Shown here: positions 34,831 through 42,689 of the stretch, one piece after another
How the letters are laid out: each line of letters opens with the position of its first letter
Numbering within the stretch: the stretch's first letter is position 1
Assembly (NCBI RefSeq): GCF_002042965.1
Contig: NZ_MZNT01000005.1
Location: forward strand, 248,001 to 312,000
Source of the DNA: Paenibacillus sp. 32352
Lineage (GTDB): Bacteria > Bacillota > Bacilli > Paenibacillales > NBRC-103111
DNA length: 64,000 nt
Reading direction: 5' to 3'
Translations under genes and position numbers: made by a program
Notes under the pieces: model-generated
Seen by the model: the letters and a program-made list of their open reading frames with translations, nothing else
The model's database searches: none
Told to the model about the DNA's origin: nothing

Positions 34831-35487
34831 TCAACCAAATTTGACCGGCAGGCCGGCAACCTGCTGCACCGCATCTGCAAAGGCGTCGGCCGCCGCCTTG
34901 CATGCCGATTGCGAGCCTGTCAGCAAGCCGCCGGCAAAGTTCGTTTCGGTAGGAGGTCCGTAGAATTGGCATATCGTCACGTCCGCCGCCTTCAGCGCCG
35001 CATCCAGGCCATATACAGCCTCCAACGGAGGCGCAATCAAATAAGCGAGCGGCTCCCCTTCGTTGATACCCGCTACCTTGGATAAATAAGAGCCGGTTCT
35101 GGATACAACGTGGGCGTAGTATGCATGCGTTCCCTCCTCGTTGAGGGAATAGAAGCAGGCTGCGCCCTCCATTAGAGCAATGGCCGCATCCAGACCGCTC
35201 TTCACTTCCGCCGGCGTCTCCCCGCCAAGCATGCCGATAAATTCACCGGAGAGAGGACCAGATGCATGACCCGACCCCGCATAAAACGAGCGGGCATAGA
35301 CGACCTCTACAGCCGCCTTCTTCGTCGCCTCGTCGACGGCCGTATATCCTACGTCGTCAATGGTTGACGTAAACAGCCCGATGCTGCGGATGTGCGGCTT
35401 TAACTCCAGCTTGGAGGCCAGCCCCTTATCGACGTTGGCGATCAATCTGACAGCAAGCGGGACGGCACGGATCGGTTGTTGTTTCAC
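34831..35487 (-). CDS. eutL: BMC shell trimer with tandem domains
   Basis: A 218-residue EutL with two fused permuted BMC domains, forming trimers with a large gated pore. Landmarks: HIRSIGLFTSTIDDVGYTAVDEATKKA, FYAGSGHASGPLSGEFIG and GEPLAYLIAPPLEAVYGLDAAL (quoted cores LFTSTIDDVGYTAVDEATK, YAGSGHASGPLSGEFIG, LAYLIAPPLEAVYGLD). First gene of the eut operon. GTG start at 35487 with GAGGTGAGGG upstream. Preceded by the attenuator-like leader. Confidence 0.95.
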   Translation of the reverse strand: MKQQPIRAVPLAVRLIANVDKGLASKLELKPHIRSIGLFTSTIDDVGYTAVDEATKKAAVEVVYARSFYAGSGHASGPLSGEFIGMLGGETPAEVKSGLDAAIALMEGAACFYSLNEEGTHAYYAHVVSRTGSYLSKVAGINEGEPLAYLIAPPLEAVYGLDAALKAADVTICQFYGPPTETNFAGGLLTGSQSACKAAADAFADAVQQVAGLPVKFG

Positions 35488-35529
35488 TCCCTCACCTCTT
35501 CGTTATCAATTGACGGCTGTCAGCCGCCG

Positions 35530-35606
35530 AAAAAACAAAAAGATGCCCGGGCTCGCAGGAGACCGGCTGCCACCGCATCTCCTGGAACCCAAGGCATCGT
35601 TGCCTG
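35530..35606 (-). promoter_or_regulatory. eut leader: hexaloop hairpin plus terminator/antiterminator (probable EutV target)
   Basis: Reading the minus strand: hairpin P1 has stem AGGC/GCCT (35602-35605, 35592-35595) closed by the six-base loop AACGAT, which fits the ANTAR loop rule (A at position 1, G at 4). About 10 bases later AGGAGA/TCTCCT (35578-35583 with 35557-35562) encloses CGG/CCG and a six-base loop TGGCAG; this second loop does not fit the rule. An alternative stem GATGC/GCATC (35575-35579 with 35542-35546) followed by TTTTTG forms a terminator that competes with it. With eutV/eutW in the operon, this is a likely antitermination leader, 43 bases before eutL. Confidence 0.6.
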
Positions 35607-35659
35607 AGAAGCTATTCTTTTTTGCTATTGTCTTGATTGTAATCCGGATCCATTCATTT

Positions 35660-35673
35660 TGCAAGCGTTATCA
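35660..35673. promoter_or_regulatory. Candidate cre site upstream of the eut operon
   Basis: TGCAAGCGTTATCA on plus; its complement TGATAACGCTTGCA fits the degenerate CcpA consensus at 13 of 14 positions. It lies about 55 bases upstream of the leader hairpins, in the expected promoter zone. The rest of the 517-base gap (35674-35890) shows no gene. Confidence 0.5.
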
Positions 35674-35888
35674 TCGTCGTTAAATCAAGTTTTTTGGGGG
35701 TTCATCGATTCACAGCTGCCACATTATAGCGTATGCGGTCACGCCATCCCGTATGCCGCCTGCTTGGGAGTCCGCGCCTGCGGCAGCTGTCAATTGATAT
35801 CTTATCGCCCGGCACGGATTGCTGTTATCTTGGATAGGAAAAAGAACGCTTTAGAAACCTGTTCGATAAAGCGAATATAAGTCCACAA

Positions 35889-35928
35889 AAAAAGTACCTG
35901 GCCTCAGGACCAAGTACTTTTTTTTAAG
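35889..35928. terminator. Strong bidirectional terminator after the MFS gene
   Basis: Stem AAAGTACCTGG (35892-35902) with CCAAGTACTTT (35911-35921), A run on the left and T run on the right. It insulates the MFS exporter gene from the eut promoter region. Confidence 0.9.
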
Positions 35929-36004
35929 ATCTTAGCTTTATCTACCCAATTATACACTCTTTTTTTCTCGGTTGATGAGGTCTTTCAAGCCCCGCAAGCG
36001 TCCA

Positions 36005-37219
36005 TTACTGCGTATCTGTCTTCAACCGGCTTCCCACCGCTCTTGATCTGCCTTTCATTACAGACAAGCCGAAGCTGAGGAACAGGATGACTGCACCGAA
36101 AATATAAGGGAAATCCAGATGCAGATCGAATAAGATACCCGCCAGTGCCGGTCCGAAAATATTCCCGAGACTCATATAAGCATTATTCATTCCGGCAACG
36201 AAGCCCTGCTCCTCTCCGGCCATCTTGGACAATAACGTGTTAATAGCAGGTCTCATGATGGAAGTAAACGTGAAGAAAAACAAGGTAACAAGCAATATAT
36301 ACCAGAAATTCCCGGACAGCAGCATAAGGATCAGCGAAGCCGCCGACAACAGGAACGTGCTGTTGATTAATGTGCGCTCTCCGAATCTGCGGATCAGCTT
36401 GTCGATCAGAACGGCCTGAATAATGGCCCCGATCAACGCTCCGACCGTAATGAGAACGGAGATGTCACGTGCGGTAAAGCTGTATTTCTTGTCTACGAAC
36501 AGCGGAAAAATCGCTTCAAAATTCGATAACCCGAAGGTCAAAGTAAAAATAAGCAGCAAATAAATGAAATAAGGCGCTTTGAACGATTTGGCAAATTGCG
36601 TCATCATGCTGACCTTTTCCACGACCTTTTGCCGGTTGGCCAGCCGCACTTCCTTGGTTAACGATTCAGGAAGCAGCAGCAGGGAAGACAGCATGGCGAG
36701 AGCCCCTACTCCGGCGGATACGTAGAAAGGAGTACGCAGGCCGAGCTCCGCCAGGAAGCCGCCGATCCCGGGACCGATAACAAATCCAAGTGACATGGCC
36801 GCACCCAGCATGCCTAGCCCCTTGCCCCTCTTCTCTTCCGTGGTTACGTCGGCTATGTAAGCCATAATGGAAGGAATCATGGAAGCCGCGCTGATGCCCC
36901 CCAGCAATCGGGATAAGTAAAGCATCCAGATGTCGGACGCCGCGGCGAACAAAAAGTTAGACAAAGTAAATAAAGCAAGACCGGAAACGATCATGATTTT
37001 ACGGCCGTACTTATCCGACCACTCTCCGGCGATCGGCGAGCATAGAAACTGTGTCAGACCAAATGCGGCAACAAGATAACCTGCTGTTTTCCCGCCAGCC
37101 CCGAACTCCTTCAAATATTCAGGAAGCACGGGAATAATGAGACCAATCCCCAGCATGGCAATAAACATATTAGCCATCAGCAGGACGAGAGGGGATGTTC
37201 GGTTTTGAGCTGTATTCAT
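36005..37219 (-). CDS. MFS drug/H+ antiporter (TetA/NorA-like, 12 helices)
   Basis: A 404-residue exporter with 12 predicted helices. The signature of the drug/H+ antiporter-1 branch is present: the first-loop motif GEWSDKYGRKIMIVSG (about residues 63-78), motif C in helix 5 as GFVIGPGIGGFL (about 130-141). It likely exports a small toxic compound. A TetR regulator gene lies upstream on the same strand, 214 bases away, with its own terminator between, so MFS has its own promoter. GGGAGAG precedes ATG 37219. Confidence 0.88.
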   Translation of the reverse strand: MNTAQNRTSPLVLLMANMFIAMLGIGLIIPVLPEYLKEFGAGGKTAGYLVAAFGLTQFLCSPIAGEWSDKYGRKIMIVSGLALFTLSNFLFAAASDIWMLYLSRLLGGISAASMIPSIMAYIADVTTEEKRGKGLGMLGAAMSLGFVIGPGIGGFLAELGLRTPFYVSAGVGALAMLSSLLLLPESLTKEVRLANRQKVVEKVSMMTQFAKSFKAPYFIYLLLIFTLTFGLSNFEAIFPLFVDKKYSFTARDISVLITVGALIGAIIQAVLIDKLIRRFGERTLINSTFLLSAASLILMLLSGNFWYILLVTLFFFTFTSIMRPAINTLLSKMAGEEQGFVAGMNNAYMSLGNIFGPALAGILFDLHLDFPYIFGAVILFLSFGLSVMKGRSRAVGSRLKTDTQ

Positions 37220-37373
37220 CTCTTTGGTTCTCTCCCTTATGATAAAATTCTATCCGTTTCTCTATAGTTATGAGGGGTGCTTTAACACCTTACCTTATAA
37301 ATTGACTTATAGTCAAGTTGTGAATTTATGAAGAGAAAACTTTCCTGCTTTCTTTGCATATGTGCGGTTTCAA

Positions 37374-37420
37374 CATAAAAAAACCGGCCCCGCATGACCA
37401 TTAAAATCCGGGCCGGCCTT
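37374..37420 (-). terminator. Terminator after the tetR gene
   Basis: Stem CCGGCCC/GGGCCGG (arms about 37383-37389 and 37410-37416) with a long loop, followed on the minus strand by eight T. Confidence 0.85.
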
Positions 37421-37432
37421 ATGAATGATATG

Positions 37433-38026
37433 TTATCGAGAAATAAAATATTGCAGGATGCTGCGGGCATCCGATCGGATATAGAGCTCCTGCCTCTGGC
37501 ATAAGCTCGAAGCCCGGATGCACGACATCAAAAACAAAGCATGCTCCTTCGGATTCCCTGCTAAAATCTCTCCGTTCCTCTGGCCTTCAGCGAATATTCC
37601 GGCTATCGTATCCAGATTCTCGGCTATACGTTTGCGAAAAGACTCTTTGATTTCATCCGCGATGCTGTCGGAGGCCAGCAATTGATCCACGAACAACTGA
37701 TGGAACAACGCCTCCTCCCACTTATCCCTGACCATGTGCTCGACCAGAAAAGTCAGCTTCTCCACCGGAGAAGCCGTCATTTGAACGACCTCCTCCAGTT
37801 GTTCTCTCATCCTGTCTAAGTTTTTATTAATTAAGGAAGCATAGATTTCTTCCTTGGATCGGAAATAGTTATATACCAAGCCATGGCTGATTCCTACCTT
37901 CGCCGCAATGTCGGATATTTTGGTAGCGTCCAGGCCTTTCTTGGCAAACAGCTCTACAGCTACGCTTAATATTTGTTCGCTTCGTTCTTTACGGGCTTCC
38001 TGATCCCGTACCACATTACGCGGCAA
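37433..38026 (-). CDS. TetR/AcrR-family transcriptional regulator
   Basis: A 197-residue repressor. The N-terminal helix-turn-helix is clear: AVELFAKKGLDATKISDIAAKVGISHGLVYNYFRSKEEIY (about residues 24-64; core AAKVGISHGLVYNYF). The rest is the alpha-helical ligand domain. Probably controls the downstream MFS exporter and itself. The reading frame opens to 38092, but a TTG at 38026 with AAGGAG 10 bases upstream, just after a consensus promoter, is the likely start; GTG 38014 is an alternative. Divergent from nos. Confidence 0.85.
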   Translation of the reverse strand: MPRNVVRDQEARKERSEQILSVAVELFAKKGLDATKISDIAAKVGISHGLVYNYFRSKEEIYASLINKNLDRMREQLEEVVQMTASPVEKLTFLVEHMVRDKWEEALFHQLFVDQLLASDSIADEIKESFRKRIAENLDTIAGIFAEGQRNGEILAGNPKEHALFLMSCIRASSLCQRQELYIRSDARSILQYFISR

Positions 38027-38053
38027 TCTTGATTCACTCCTTAAAAAGTGACA

Positions 38054-38094
38054 GTTTGACAACATCATATATCCGGTCCACAATCTTGTCAAAC
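38054..38094. promoter_or_regulatory. Overlapping divergent promoters of tetR and nos forming a palindrome
   Basis: Inverted repeat GTTTGACAA (38054-38062) and TTGTCAAAC (38086-38094). Each arm holds a TTGACA -35: for tetR (minus) TTGACA 38087-38092, 17-base spacer, TATGAT at 38064-38069; for nos (plus) TTGACA 38056-38061, 17-base spacer, CACAAT at 38079-38084 (weak). The arms could also be a TetR operator. Confidence 0.65.
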
Positions 38095-38171
38095 CTGAGT
38101 ATGCTGCCGCCGTATCCTATACAGTATAGTAAAGGGGTACAAAAATGAACGTACGAAAGTAGGATCAGCGT

Positions 38172-39329
38172 ATGAATCATAAGCAGCTAACGGAGGCCGT
38201 CTCCTTCATTCGTCTGGGCTATGCCGAGGCCGGAAAGCCCCCTGAGGAAGCGGAGCGGCGGATACAAGAAATAACGGAGAGCATCAACCAAACCGGAACT
38301 TATTCCCATACGATAGATGAATTGCGCTTCGGCGCCAAATGGGCCTGGCGGAACAACAGCCGGTGTATCGGCAGGCTGTTCTGGTCGTCCCTGGAGGTTT
38401 TTGACAAAAGGGAGCTGGCAACAGAGGATGCCATTGCAGAGGCGCTATGGCAGCACATTGAATATGCTACGAATGGCGGCCGCATTCGGCCGGCCATTAC
38501 CTTGTTCGCGCCTGAAACCGAAGAACGGACAATCCGAATCTGGAATCATCAATTGATTCGTTACGCAGGCTATGAAACGGATCGCGGTATCATCGGAGAT
38601 CCCGCCTCCGTCGCTTTTACGAAGCAGTGCCAGCAGCTCGGATGGCAGGGGGAACGGACCCCGTTCGATGTACTGCCGCTCGTTATACAAATCAATGGAC
38701 GGGAGCCGAGATGGTACCCCATTCCTCCTGAACTCATATTGGAGGTTCCGATAGTCCATCCGACTATCGATCGTTTTGCCGAACTGGGCCTCAAGTGGTA
38801 CGCCGTCCCCTGCATATCGGACATGCGGTTGGATATGGGAGGGCTTAGCTATACTGCGGCACCGTTTAATGGCTGGTATATGGGAACAGAGATCGGGGCG
38901 CGCAACCTGTCCGATACGTCCCGCTACAACCAGCTTCCCCTGATAGCCGATCTGATGGGACTGGACCGGTCCTCGAACTCCACCATGTGGAAGGACCGCG
39001 CCCTAGTGGAGCTGAATGCGGCGGTGCTGCATTCTTACAAGAGCAAGGGCGTCAGCATCGTGGACCATCATACTGCCGCCGAGCAGTTTATGAGATTTGA
39101 GAAGCAGGAGCATGAAGCCGGACGCAAGGTGAACGGCAAATGGTCGTGGCTCATTCCCCCGATGTCACCGACGGCAACGCCGATTTGGGACCATTATTTC
39201 ACGGAATTCGATGTCAAACCAAGCTATTCTTATCAGCGGGCACCTTACGCTTCAGCCGATACGAAACCAGATCCGGCCCCTGCCCCTGAGAGATCTCATG
39301 AAGCAATGAATGGCTGTCCTTTTCATTGA
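38172..39329 (+). CDS. nos: Bacterial nitric oxide synthase oxygenase domain
   Basis: A 385-residue NOS oxygenase without a reductase domain. It makes nitric oxide and citrulline from arginine using heme and a pterin or tetrahydrofolate cofactor, with electrons from cellular flavodoxin/reductase partners. The proximal heme ligand Cys is in WRNNSRCIGRLFW (about residue 65); the arginine-binding Glu lies in the NGWYMGTEIGARNL stretch; SWLIPPMSPTATPIWDHYF is canonical. A ~25-residue C-terminal tail ends NGCPFH, longer than usual. AGGAT box before ATG 38172. Divergent from tetR. Confidence 0.97.
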   Translation: MNHKQLTEAVSFIRLGYAEAGKPPEEAERRIQEITESINQTGTYSHTIDELRFGAKWAWRNNSRCIGRLFWSSLEVFDKRELATEDAIAEALWQHIEYATNGGRIRPAITLFAPETEERTIRIWNHQLIRYAGYETDRGIIGDPASVAFTKQCQQLGWQGERTPFDVLPLVIQINGREPRWYPIPPELILEVPIVHPTIDRFAELGLKWYAVPCISDMRLDMGGLSYTAAPFNGWYMGTEIGARNLSDTSRYNQLPLIADLMGLDRSSNSTMWKDRALVELNAAVLHSYKSKGVSIVDHHTAAEQFMRFEKQEHEAGRKVNGKWSWLIPPMSPTATPIWDHYFTEFDVKPSYSYQRAPYASADTKPDPAPAPERSHEAMNGCPFH

Positions 39330-39388
39330 AGCTCGAACGCAGCCTATCGCCGCTTGCTTGATGGCATATTGTCCAACCTGATAACATA

Positions 39389-39433
39389 CAGAGCCCCTTC
39401 CCTATGCAAACTCGCATTGGAAGGGGCTCTTTG
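39389..39433. terminator. Bidirectional terminator between nos and the oxidoreductase gene
   Basis: Twelve-base perfect arms AGAGCCCCTTCC (39390-39401) and GGAAGGGGCTCT (39419-39430) followed by TTT. Confidence 0.88.
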
Positions 39434-39483
39434 AGCCTATTTTTGCGCGACAGCCGAAGCTATCTTATATGTCATGCTGCCGT

Positions 39484-40572
39484 TTATGCTTTCTCCGCCC
39501 ATGGCTGCTTGACGGAGGTCACGGTCTCGCCGCTGGAAGCCGCCTGCTGGATAAGAAGGTGGAAATAATGATCCTGGGACGCCTCAGCCACGCTGTAGAA
39601 GGACTTCCCGGTACGAACATACTCATCCATCTTCAACAGGCAGGTCGCTACGGCAATCTCATCATCCGTCAGTCTTGCGGGAGCCAGCGGATTCCGGTAT
39701 ACCCATTGATCGCCGGCCAGTATTCCCTTATGGTAATATCCTTCCAGATTCCCGTTCTCCCCGGCATCCTTGCGAATCAGAGGCGTCTCGATAGGTGTCA
39801 GGTAATCGAGCAAATACGTCATGGTCTCGTTGACGATTTCTCCTCTTTCCCCTCGTATTAGCACCCTAGGCGACCGAATCCAGGAGAAATATTGGTCACC
39901 CGTAAAGTCGAACATGCCCAGCTGACCGCCGGCGAATTGCAAAGATGCGAAGGTCTGCTTCGACACCGTCAGCTGCTCGGAAGCAGGCGCTCCCGCACGG
40001 GATGGCCCGGCAATAAGCGACGACTCGAAGGTAAACGCCCGAATGACAGCCGGTTCATAACCGACGCCGAGCCACCTGCGCATCAAGGCAATGCCATGGT
40101 AGCCGTGGGCTACCGATACCTGCACCTGCGATACTCGGCCGATACGGCCGGAATCGATACATGCCTGCCGTGCGGCGTGCAGCGGCTGGAACGGATATTG
40201 CTCCGCCACTTGGACACGCGCGTCCAATCTATGGAGAGTGGAATTCAGATCAATAAGGGCGTCGAGGTCCGGCGCCGGAGGCGTTTCAGACAATGCGGGA
40301 ATTCCGAGCTCGGCAAGCTGCTTGAGAATATCAGGACATGACGCCCATGACACGGACACGACGACGAACGATGGCGTCTCCGATCGCAGCAGCTCCTCAA
40401 GTGTTGCATATCCCTTTACACCATAGCTTTTCTCAAGATCACGACGCTTCTCTTCATCCCGTACGACCGCTCCAACGACCTCGAAGCGTTCCGGACTGGC
40501 CTTAGCAATATGTAAATAAAAATGAGTGCGCCATCCTCCGCCGATAATGGCGAATTTAATGGTATGGTTCAT
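39484..40572 (-). CDS. Gfo/Idh/MocA-family oxidoreductase
   Basis: A 362-residue NAD(P)-dependent oxidoreductase. The Rossmann motif FAIIGGGWRTHFYL is at the N-terminus; the usual EKP loop appears as LSETPPAP (about residue 92), so the conserved Lys-Pro is altered to Thr-Pro, and the catalytic region GYHGIALMRRWLGVG is atypical. That deviation means dehydrogenase activity is not certain. ATG 40572 has GGGAGG 5 bases upstream; the frame opens at 40623. It follows the UDP-GlcNAc epimerase gene by 175 bases on the same strand. Confidence 0.85.
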   Translation of the reverse strand: MNHTIKFAIIGGGWRTHFYLHIAKASPERFEVVGAVVRDEEKRRDLEKSYGVKGYATLEELLRSETPSFVVVSVSWASCPDILKQLAELGIPALSETPPAPDLDALIDLNSTLHRLDARVQVAEQYPFQPLHAARQACIDSGRIGRVSQVQVSVAHGYHGIALMRRWLGVGYEPAVIRAFTFESSLIAGPSRAGAPASEQLTVSKQTFASLQFAGGQLGMFDFTGDQYFSWIRSPRVLIRGERGEIVNETMTYLLDYLTPIETPLIRKDAGENGNLEGYYHKGILAGDQWVYRNPLAPARLTDDEIAVATCLLKMDEYVRTGKSFYSVAEASQDHYFHLLIQQAASSGETVTSVKQPWAEKA

Positions 40573-40747
40573 GCTTACCTCCCATGATACGATAGTTCCT
40601 TGCTTTCCTCTCCATAATAACATACAGGCTGTCCTGGCTTACAATCCGATGTTGAGGAAAGCATCGCATGGCTAGCGGAGCGCTCTCTTCCTTCAGTGGT
40701 ACGGAAAGGTCTGTGCCATTAGCTGGTTGCTGCGGCAGGTGGTTCAT

Positions 40748-41902
40748 TTACCTCCGAAACGGTTCCGGAGGCTCGGGCAACCATCCGAAATGATACGCCA
40801 AATATTGAACAATACGGCGTGAGGCATGGCCGTCGCCGAAAGGATTGGGTGCATGAGCCATCTGATCGTATATGTGCCTGTCATTCAAAAGATCAGCCGC
40901 AATCCTATAAATCGCCTCCTCCTCGGTACCGGCAAGAAACACTGCATTCGCTTCAACCGCCTCCGGCCGTTCCGTCGTATCGCGCATCAGGATCAGCGGC
41001 TTGTGAAAAACTGGCGTTTCTTCCTGTAATCCGCCCGAATCACTCAGAATCAGGTAGGAGCGGGAAAGCAGATTGATCATATCCGGATAGTCTATGGGCT
41101 CCAGCAGATGAATTCTCTCATGGTCGGACAGGATGGAGGAGGCCAGCTCTCGAACAGCAGGACTGAGGTGTACGGGATAGATGACGATCGCATCTGGATG
41201 CTCGTCTGCGACTCGGCGAACGGCTCTGAACATTTGCTTCATAGGCTCCCCGATATTTTCCCGCCGATGAGCCGTCATGGTTATGATTCTTCCGGGATGC
41301 TGAATCAATTGATTGAGCCTATCGTTGTGAAACCGGTAATCCGGCTTGTTGGTTGAGATCGCCGCGTCTACCGCAGTCTGTCCCGTTACAAAGATGGAAT
41401 CCGGAGCATACCCTTCCCTTATCAAGTTGCTTTGCCCTACGGATGTCGGTGCGAATAATACGTCCGTCACTACGTCAACCATTCGCCTGTTGATCTCTTC
41501 AGGCCAGGGGGACCATTTATGATGCGAACGCAACCCGGCCTCCACATGCGCTACCGGAATCTGATGGAAGAATGCGGCCAAGCCTCCACACAGGGCCGTC
41601 TGAGTATCTCCATGGACCAGAATCATATCGGGCTTATCTTCCGCAATGACACTGTCGAGCCCGGATATGGCCGCCGATGTAAAATAGGCCAATGACTGAT
41701 TGTCCCTCATTAAGCCCAAATCAACGTCCGGTACGATTCCAAAATGCGACAGCGGCTGCTGCAGCTGTTCGCGATGCTGCCCCGTCACGACAACCTTCGT
41801 TTCAAACCATTCCGGGTAGTGCTTCAGCTCTTGTACGACAGGACACATTTTGGTCGCTTCCGGACGTGTGCCGAAAATAAGCATGATTTTTTTAGTGTTC
41901 AT
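40748..41902 (-). CDS. mnaA: UDP-N-acetylglucosamine 2-epimerase (non-hydrolysing)
   Basis: A 384-residue cytoplasmic enzyme interconverting UDP-GlcNAc and UDP-ManNAc, which feeds teichoic-acid linkage units or surface polysaccharide. Motifs: MLIFGTRPEATKMCPVV, VTGQHREQL, LVHGDTQTAL, AHVEAGLRSH, EEINRRMVDV, MTAHRRENIG, LSDSGGLQEE and RDTTERPEAV are all present. No other wall-polymer gene adjoins it. AAGGGG precedes ATG 41902. Confidence 0.95.
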   Translation of the reverse strand: MNTKKIMLIFGTRPEATKMCPVVQELKHYPEWFETKVVVTGQHREQLQQPLSHFGIVPDVDLGLMRDNQSLAYFTSAAISGLDSVIAEDKPDMILVHGDTQTALCGGLAAFFHQIPVAHVEAGLRSHHKWSPWPEEINRRMVDVVTDVLFAPTSVGQSNLIREGYAPDSIFVTGQTAVDAAISTNKPDYRFHNDRLNQLIQHPGRIITMTAHRRENIGEPMKQMFRAVRRVADEHPDAIVIYPVHLSPAVRELASSILSDHERIHLLEPIDYPDMINLLSRSYLILSDSGGLQEETPVFHKPLILMRDTTERPEAVEANAVFLAGTEEEAIYRIAADLLNDRHIYDQMAHAPNPFGDGHASRRIVQYLAYHFGWLPEPPEPFRR

Positions 41903-42013
41903 GGTAAGACCCCTTTATCTGGTATAGTTTGTTGGTATTCAGTACCATGAACAGCATCGCTCAATTTTCCATTTATTACAATTACGCGCGGCTGATATCC
42001 GTCTGATGGATTC

Positions 42014-42472
42014 CTAAAAACCGGTCTTCCTACGGACATCAATCAACTTAAACCGCTCGCACACTAACAAAATATCGTCTGTAAACTCTCTCCCCAGCCT
42101 GAGAAGCTCGTTCTTAAAAAAAGTTTCATGCTCCTCTCTCCAGTATCTATAGGTTCGATCGCCTTCTCCCTCCGCAATAGCAAAATCCTCTGGAACTTCG
42201 TTCATTGGAAGGAGTCTAACTTCTACGGTTTGGATGATAGCTACCGGCTCGTCTTTACTGTTCAAAATAATGTTATAATCACCGACAGAAGGTATCTGCT
42301 GATTCTCTAATTCGTAGAACAAATAAGCAGAACAAGTGGCTGTTTTCACTCCTTCAATGACTAGTTGAGCCAATTGGTCCGGATTAGCGCCAAACTGCCA
42401 TGCATCTGCTTTCGCAGGTATATCCTTCCCCTTCCTGAACTCGTCCCAATAGATTTGTGCTGCAGAATTCAT
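42014..42472 (-). CDS. ASCH-domain protein
   Basis: A 152-residue protein of the ASCH fold (PUA-like beta-barrel). WQFGANPDQLAQLVIEGVKTATCSAYLFYE contains the conserved GxKTaT element (core EGVKTATCSAY, about residues 40-50); VAIIQTVEVRLLPMNEVPEDFAIAEGEG (core FAIAEGEG) and YWREEHETFF follow. Family members bind RNA or nucleotides; some are ribonucleases or amidohydrolases. Single gene, GGGGG box before ATG 42472. Confidence 0.88.
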   Translation of the reverse strand: MNSAAQIYWDEFRKGKDIPAKADAWQFGANPDQLAQLVIEGVKTATCSAYLFYELENQQIPSVGDYNIILNSKDEPVAIIQTVEVRLLPMNEVPEDFAIAEGEGDRTYRYWREEHETFFKNELLRLGREFTDDILLVCERFKLIDVRRKTGF

Positions 42473-42635
42473 CTTGATAACCCCCTTCTAATGTCTTTCC
42501 ATAAGACTCACTAATCCGCAATATATTCATATTTTCTCACAATAAACCGGGAGTAAGAAGAAACCTCCTTATTTTATAATGAATATCGCTTATATCATTC
42601 TAAAGCATACAGGAGGCGATAACCAAACGAAGCCT

Positions 42636-42649
42636 TGATAGCGCTTTCT
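42636..42649. promoter_or_regulatory. cre-like site before the interrupted secreted enzyme gene
   Basis: TGATAGCGCTTTCT agrees with the CcpA consensus at 13 of 14 positions. It lies about 40 bases before ATG 42690, close enough to block transcription. It supports a carbohydrate-degrading role for the downstream gene. Confidence 0.5.
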
Positions 42650-42689
42650 TCAAATGGTTCTACCCACATTGTAACCCGGAGGGATTTTC

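Noticed and set aside
35551..35583. B12-box-like string (CAGGAGACCGGC) on the plus strand in the eut leader, hinting at a cobalamin riboswitch
   Set aside because: The rest of the AdoCbl riboswitch core (GCCACTG-type segments and the long peripheral helices) is absent, the match is on the strand opposite to eutL, and the string is one arm of the AGGAGA/TCTCCT hairpin.
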